From: Pseudomonadota bacterium
Lineage (GTDB): Bacteria; Pseudomonadota; Gammaproteobacteria; Steroidobacterales; SZUA-146
Reading direction: 5' to 3'
NCBI GenBank assembly: GCA_039028935.1
Contig: JBCCHD010000010.1
Span: forward strand, 62,001-126,000
Length of the DNA stretch: 64,000 nucleotides
The notes under the pieces are model-generated. The model made no database searches. It was not told where the DNA came from and was given only the letters and a program-made list of their open reading frames with translations. This document shows, piece after piece, positions 59,842 through 64,000 of the stretch (its first letter is position 1; each line of letters begins with the position of its first letter). Position numbers and translations under genes: made by a program.

Positions 59842-61989
59842 CTAGAATTTGCCGTAGTACCCCTCTTTGAGTGCGTCGAAAAGATTGGCTGCAGTATGCA
59901 CTTCGCCGTCGTACTCAATCTCTTCATCACCGGCCACTTCCACTTCGGTGCCATCTTCTAGCGTGAAGTGATATTTGGTGTTCTTAAGGTCGTCTTCTTT
60001 CACCAACACCCCTTGGAACGCCTCTGGATTGAAGCGGAAGGTGGTGCAGCCCTTGAGGCCTTTTTCATGGGCGTAAAGATAAATATCCTTAAAATCATCG
60101 TAGTTGAAGTCGGTCGGCACATTCGCGGTTTTCGAGATAGACGAGTCCACCCAAATCTGAGCGGCCGCCTGCATGTCGACGTGCTGCTCAGGTGTCACCT
60201 CATCCGCCGTGATGAAATATTCCGGCAGCTGTTCATTGGCTTTTTCGGAAAACGGCATGGCCTGTTCGTTGACCAGCGACCGATACGCCAATAGCTCGAA
60301 CGAGAATACATCCACTTTTTCTTTGGTCTTTTTACCCTCACGAATCACGTTGCGGAAGTAGTGATGTGCAAAGCTAGGCTCGATGCCATTGCTGGCGTTA
60401 TTGGCCAACGACAACGAAATCGTGCCCGTCGGAGCGATCGAGCTGTGGTGGGTAAAACGCGCGCCGTATTCCGACAGCTCGTCCACCAGCTCCGGCGCTT
60501 CTTCCGCGACTTTTTGCATGTAGCGGCTGTATTTAGCGTGCAGTACGCGACCCGGAATTTTGGTGCCTTCGCGCCAACCATCGCGCACCATCTCGGGGCG
60601 CTTGCGCAGCATTTCGGCGGTCACGGTAAATTCTTCGCGCATAATGGGTGCCGCGCCTTTTTCTTTGGCAAGATCCAGCGCCGTTTCCCATCCGGCGAGG
60701 GCCAACTGCTTGGCGACGTCTTCGGTAAACGCCACCGCGTCGTCATCACCATACTTCATGCGCAGCATCGTGCAGGTGGAACCGAGCCCAAGGAAACCCA
60801 TGCCATGGCGACGCTTTCGAAAAATCTCGCCCTGCTGCTCAGACAGTGGTAGACCATTAATTTCGACCACGTTGTCGAGCATGCGAGTGAAAACTTTCAC
60901 CACGCTGCGGAATTCGTCCCAATCAAAGCGCGCGTTTTCGGTGAACGGCTCAATGACAAACTTCGTCAGGTTCACTGAGCCCAGCAAACACGAACCATAG
61001 GGCGGTAGCGGCTGCTCACCGCAGGGGTTGGTCGCGCGAATATTCTCGGCGAACCAATTGTTATTCATTTCGTTGACGCGATCGATGAGGACGAAACCCG
61101 GCTCAGCGAAATCATAGGTCGACGACATAATCGAATCCCAAATGCGCTTAGCAGGCAGCGTTTTATAGATGCGGCACGCGACGAGGCCCGACTCGTCCGT
61201 GACATACTCATCGTGTTGAGGCCACTCGCGCCAGATCACTTTGGTGTCATCCGACAAATCGACTTGATCGACTTCCACCTCTTTTTGCGTCAGCGGGAAG
61301 GCAAACTGCCATTCTTCATCGTTGCGAACGGCCTGCATAAACTCATCGGTAATGAGCAATGACAGATTGAACTGGCGTAAGCGGCCGTCCTCTCGTTTGG
61401 CGCGAATAAACTCAAGTACATCCGGGTGACCGATATCAAACGTACCCATTTGTGCACCACGACGGCCGCCGGCCGACGACACGGTGAAGCACATTTTGTC
61501 GTAGATATCCATGAAAGACAGCGGCCCAGAGGTCAGCGCGCCGGCTCCGGACACATAGGCACCCCGTGGGCGTAACGTGGAAAATTCGTAACCGATACCA
61601 CAGCCGGCTTTGAGGGTTAAACCCGCCTCGTGCACCTTGCCCAAAATGTCGTCCATCGAGTCGGTGATCGTGCCGGACACCGTGCAGTTGATCGTGGACG
61701 TGGCGGGCTTGTGTTTCTCCGCACCGGCATTAGAGGTGATGCGACCAGCCGGGATCGCGCCGCGCTGCAGCGCCCAGATAAACTGCTCGTACCAATGGTC
61801 GCGGAGTTCTTCGGTTTCCACATCAGCGAGCGCCCTTGCAACGCGCTCGTAGGTGGTTTGAATGTCGGCGTCGATAATGTCGCCGTCCTTCGATTTAAGT
61901 CGATACTTGACGTCCCAGATGTCGAGCGACGCGTCCTGAAATGGAATTTCAGAGACGGTGTTGGCGGAATATTTCAGAGCTGTAGTCAT
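59842..61989 (-). CDS. nrdJa: adenosylcobalamin-dependent ribonucleotide reductase, catalytic subunit NrdJa
   Basis: 715 aa from the ATG at 61989 (GGGAGG about 12 bp upstream); a frame extending to 62124 runs into the NrdR box. Active-site features are STINCTVSGT near residue 100, LKAGCGIGYEFSTLRPRGA, the NPCGEQPLPPYGSCLLG loop near 320, and NASNGIEPSFAHHYFRN near 530. It reduces ribonucleoside diphosphates to deoxyribonucleotides with vitamin B12 and needs no oxygen. The last domain carries EDGTEVEVAGDEEIEYDG. Length matches the split Pseudomonas enzyme. Two NrdR boxes lie upstream, so it is repressed by NrdR-ATP/dATP. Confidence 0.95.
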   Translation of the reverse strand: MTTALKYSANTVSEIPFQDASLDIWDVKYRLKSKDGDIIDADIQTTYERVARALADVETEELRDHWYEQFIWALQRGAIPAGRITSNAGAEKHKPATSTINCTVSGTITDSMDDILGKVHEAGLTLKAGCGIGYEFSTLRPRGAYVSGAGALTSGPLSFMDIYDKMCFTVSSAGGRRGAQMGTFDIGHPDVLEFIRAKREDGRLRQFNLSLLITDEFMQAVRNDEEWQFAFPLTQKEVEVDQVDLSDDTKVIWREWPQHDEYVTDESGLVACRIYKTLPAKRIWDSIMSSTYDFAEPGFVLIDRVNEMNNNWFAENIRATNPCGEQPLPPYGSCLLGSVNLTKFVIEPFTENARFDWDEFRSVVKVFTRMLDNVVEINGLPLSEQQGEIFRKRRHGMGFLGLGSTCTMLRMKYGDDDAVAFTEDVAKQLALAGWETALDLAKEKGAAPIMREEFTVTAEMLRKRPEMVRDGWREGTKIPGRVLHAKYSRYMQKVAEEAPELVDELSEYGARFTHHSSIAPTGTISLSLANNASNGIEPSFAHHYFRNVIREGKKTKEKVDVFSFELLAYRSLVNEQAMPFSEKANEQLPEYFITADEVTPEQHVDMQAAAQIWVDSSISKTANVPTDFNYDDFKDIYLYAHEKGLKGCTTFRFNPEAFQGVLVKEDDLKNTKYHFTLEDGTEVEVAGDEEIEYDGEVHTAANLFDALKEGYYGKF

Positions 61990-62118
61990 CGTCGACCGAT
62001 GCCTCCCAAAGGGTTGTATGTTGTATTTTTGAGACAATCGACGAGAAACGCAGCGAGGATGTGATGAAAAGCCGTCGCCGGGGGTTGTTTTGGGGCCGAT
62101 TGAAGGTCTTTGTGCTAA

Positions 62119-62134
62119 ACACAATATATTGTGG
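62119..62134. promoter_or_regulatory. NrdR box
   Basis: ACACAATATATTGTGG agrees with the NrdR consensus acaCwAtATaTwGtgt in 15 of 16 positions. It lies about 130 bp before the nrdJa ATG on the minus strand. Confidence 0.85.
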
Positions 62135-62590
62135 TCAGGTGGGTTAGAGTATTCCCCCTATCGACCCCTGTCAAGGGTCGAAACCCCGAATTTTGGACTT
62201 TATTTTATTATATATATTCAGTGACTTACAGGAATTAACTAAAAATATTATTATCTTCAATAATCTACCAGAAGCCGTTTGTCAATAATCAATAAACACA
62301 ACATATAGTGTCTACCGAACAGGACATTCCCAAGGTCGCCTGCGGTCATTCACACTCATCCTTCATTATCGGTAAAAACCCTGAGAGTTTGACCACCAAA
62401 TCGGCCCTCTCCCTGGGCACTTTCCACTGCGCCGAGCGATTTGCCCGCACTATTTCTCCGGTCGTAATCGACGGCTATTTAATGTCACCAACGCCCCAGG
62501 TTCGACCGCGATCCAGGCGCTCCCTTGAAACCCAAAACGGAGGCCCCCAAATACTGTGGCAAGCAAACGTAACCCTATTTGGAGACCATC
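62135..62590. other. intergenic region, about 456 bp, nrdJ leader and hsp20 promoter
   Basis: AT-rich at 62200-62300 (for example TTATTATATATATTCA). It holds the second NrdR box at 62296-62311. No ORF with a ribosome binding site and no recognisable cobalamin riboswitch was found by eye. It should contain divergent promoters for nrdJa and hsp20. Confidence 0.5.
62296..62311. promoter_or_regulatory. second NrdR box
   Basis: ACACAACATATAGTGT matches the NrdR consensus with one mismatch. It is 177 bp from the first box, close to 17 helical turns, while pairs described in E. coli are usually about 31 bp apart. Confidence 0.7.
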
Positions 62591-63025
62591 ATGCGATACA
62601 CCACTTACGATTCACTGACCCCTGTACGTCGTCAGTTTCAGCGCGAAATTGATCGCGTGTGGAATGCTTACCGCGGCGATAACAGCAACGACTTTTTTGC
62701 ACCGGTCGTCGACATCAGCGAAACCAACGAACGCTGGCTACTGAGCGCCGAGTTACCTGGCGTCGACGCTGACACCATCGACATTACGACCGAGAACCAC
62801 GAGCTCGTCATCAAAGGCACGAAGGCCCAGGACAAGAGCGATGACGAGAATGTCTCTCACTATCGCACCGAGCGCACATTTGGAGAGTTTTACCGCAAGT
62901 TCAAACTGCCGAAAACAGCGAACACCGAGGACATAACAGCCGCCAGTAAAGACGGCGTGCTGCACATCTCTATCCCCAAACAACCTGACGTGCAGCCCAA
63001 GCGGATCGCGATCAGCCAAGGCTAG
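62591..63025 (+). CDS. small heat-shock protein Hsp20/alpha-crystallin
   Basis: 144 aa from the ATG at 62591, with GGAG 6 bp upstream. The alpha-crystallin domain runs from about residue 38 to 130 (FFAPVVDISETNERWLLSAE, LPGVDADTIDITTENHELVI, RTERTFGEFYRKFKLP, GVLHISIPKQ). The first ~35 residues are the variable arm. It is an ATP-independent holdase that forms oligomers and binds unfolding proteins in the cytosol. The C-terminal IxI-like motif is in RIAIS. An sigma-32-type promoter could not be confirmed. It is divergent from nrdJa. Confidence 0.95.
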   Translation: MRYTTYDSLTPVRRQFQREIDRVWNAYRGDNSNDFFAPVVDISETNERWLLSAELPGVDADTIDITTENHELVIKGTKAQDKSDDENVSHYRTERTFGEFYRKFKLPKTANTEDITAASKDGVLHISIPKQPDVQPKRIAISQG

Positions 63026-63374
63026 ATCACCACGCGATCCTTCGACGCCGGGAGCGCCCCCCCTGCCGCTCCCGGCGCTCGACCCTGACACGGCACCGGC
63101 AGACCAACGAGAGGACACGCGCTGATCGGTAAACACTACGAGGGGTCACCGGCTCGAGTAGCTCGGTCAACCGCGACTTGGCCGCGACGAATAACCCAAT
63201 AAAAATGAACCAAGGCGCTGGCGCGTCGTCAGTAATACTCTCATTCACTGCGCAACCACGAGCAAACGCTATACTCAGGGTGGAACGTTGCGACGAAACC
63301 CGAGTCGAAACACTCTATACATCGACGATCTGCACACGGATCGCCTAAGACAAGAATATGCGGAGACTGCATTA
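63026..63374. other. intergenic region, 349 bp, with a strong hairpin
   Basis: GCCGGGAGCG (63047-63056) pairs with CGCTCCCGGC (63067-63076), a 10-bp stem with a 10-nt C-rich loop, 22 bp after the hsp20 stop. No T-run follows, so it is a stabilising 3' hairpin or a non-canonical terminator. The rest should hold the promoter of the protease gene; no gene is seen. Confidence 0.45.
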
Positions 63375-64000
63375 ATGAACGCTCGACCCTTACTTTTCTT
63401 TTTTGCACTGATGTTCTCAAGCGCCACGCAGGCGGCGCTGCCGTTTGCGGTAGGCGACAACGCCCTGCCGTCGCTCGCGCCGATGGTTAAACAGGCTTCA
63501 CCCGCGGTCGTCAACATTGCCGTAAAGGGCACCGTGGCAGCACAGCGCAACAACCCGTTTATGAACGATCCGTTCTTTCGGGATTTCTTTCGCGGGCAGC
63601 CACGCCAACAACGCCCCACACAGAGCGCAGGCTCTGGCGTGATCGTGGACGCGGCTAACGGTTACATCATGACCAATCATCATGTCATCGAAAATGCCGA
63701 CGAAATCACCATCACGCTGTTTGACGACCGGGAGCTCAGCGCCACGATTGTCGGGTCCGATGCCGATTCTGACGTCGCGGTCATTCAGGTGGATGCCCGT
63801 AAACTGGCGCAAATTCCGTACGCCAATTCCGATGATCTTGAAGTCGGCGACTTCGTGGTGGCCATTGGCAACCCGTTTGGGTTTTCACACACGGTCACCT
63901 CGGGCATCGTGTCCGGACTGGGGCGTTACGGCCTATCTACCAGCAACGGGGTCGAAAATTTCATTCAGACCGATGCGGCCATTAACCCCGGCAACTCGGG
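63375..64000 (+). CDS. DegP/DegQ-type periplasmic serine protease (5' part, cut by window edge)
   Basis: At least 208 codons are visible, starting at ATG 63375 with GGAG 9 bp upstream. A signal peptide ends near ATQAA. The catalytic triad is partly visible: His in IMTNHHVIENA, Asp in DADSDVAVIQVD, and the nucleophile region NPGNSG at the very edge. FGFSHTVTSGIVSGLGRYG is the family's LA/L1-type region. PDZ domains should follow beyond the window. It degrades or refolds misfolded envelope proteins, and complements the neighbouring Hsp20 in stress response, by inference. DegP or DegQ cannot be decided from this part. Confidence 0.93.
   Translation, partial: MNARPLLFFFALMFSSATQAALPFAVGDNALPSLAPMVKQASPAVVNIAVKGTVAAQRNNPFMNDPFFRDFFRGQPRQQRPTQSAGSGVIVDAANGYIMTNHHVIENADEITITLFDDRELSATIVGSDADSDVAVIQVDARKLAQIPYANSDDLEVGDFVVAIGNPFGFSHTVTSGIVSGLGRYGLSTSNGVENFIQTDAAINPGNS

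Noticed and set aside
59050-59961. 303-codon plus-strand frame opposite nrdJb and the end of nrdJa
   Set aside because: Both genes on the minus strand are certain. The antisense frame is a by-product of codon composition.
62135-62590. Cobalamin riboswitch in the nrdJ leader
   Set aside because: I could not find the conserved B12 box (GCCACTG-type) or the paired stems. NrdR boxes explain the control better.

Overview
The window reads as chromosomal DNA of a free-living, probably aquatic gammaproteobacterium. The evidence is a Syd homologue, the split class II ribonucleotide reductase NrdJa/NrdJb known from Pseudomonas, a TonB-dependent receptor, many lipoproteins, and four secreted proteins with VPxPA-type C-terminal sorting tails (PEP-CTERM-like). 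Genes are dense, mostly on the minus strand and moderately GC-rich, apart from a more AT-rich patch at about 55.8-58.9 kb. I see no rRNA, complete tRNA, CRISPR array or intact insertion sequence. The genus cannot be named from the sequence alone.

Layout. 0-15 kb: the end of an OmpA-like gene, a membrane coiled-coil/HhH protein, glyoxalase I, an amidohydrolase coupled to a double FKBP lipoprotein, small envelope genes, a ParM/StbA actin-like gene whose 3' end looks like a tRNA T-arm, a crotonase, a hydrolase, an AraC-Ogt DNA repair protein, a PQQ-type sugar dehydrogenase with dockerin-like repeats, syd, and an SRPBCC-CBS fusion. 15-30 kb: a 1110-aa membrane-anchored coiled-coil protein, a lone ThsB-like TIR protein, a class III aminotransferase, PepQ, a sulfotransferase/racemase-like pair and several hydrolases. 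30-46 kb: an iron/heme accessory region, described below. 45-54 kb: arsC, Gnd, a PEBP protein, an ArsR plus 31-aa Cys-rich peptide pair, and a 2OG-Fe(II) oxygenase/dehydrogenase pair. 54-59 kb: a TPR-GGDEF protein, then the AT-richer patch with a LysR regulator divergent from a SnoaL-like gene. 59-64 kb: nrdJa-nrdJb with two NrdR boxes, an Hsp20 and the start of a DegP/DegQ protease.

The best candidate for an undescribed system is the cluster at 35.4-45.3 kb. One apparent operon, behind a Fur-box-like site, encodes a sorted surface protein, then a giant lipoprotein with an N-terminal HmuY-like heme-binding domain, nine PKD domains in three ~267-aa super-repeats and a C-terminal DNRLRE-like domain, and 2 bp later a TonB receptor with the FRAP/His/NPNL signature of heme receptors. 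The C-terminal domain of the giant lipoprotein recurs in the first operon protein and in a separate gene at 44.2 kb. A more distant DNRLRE-like protein lies at 43.3 kb and a sorted metalloprotease at 42.3 kb. Four transcription units in the region, including a DUF6607-like/lipoprotein pair at 30.4-32.3 kb, have Fur-box-like sites upstream. I infer an iron-starvation heme-capture system in which surface proteins feed a HmuR-like receptor. The domains and sites are seen in the sequence; the joint function is inference.
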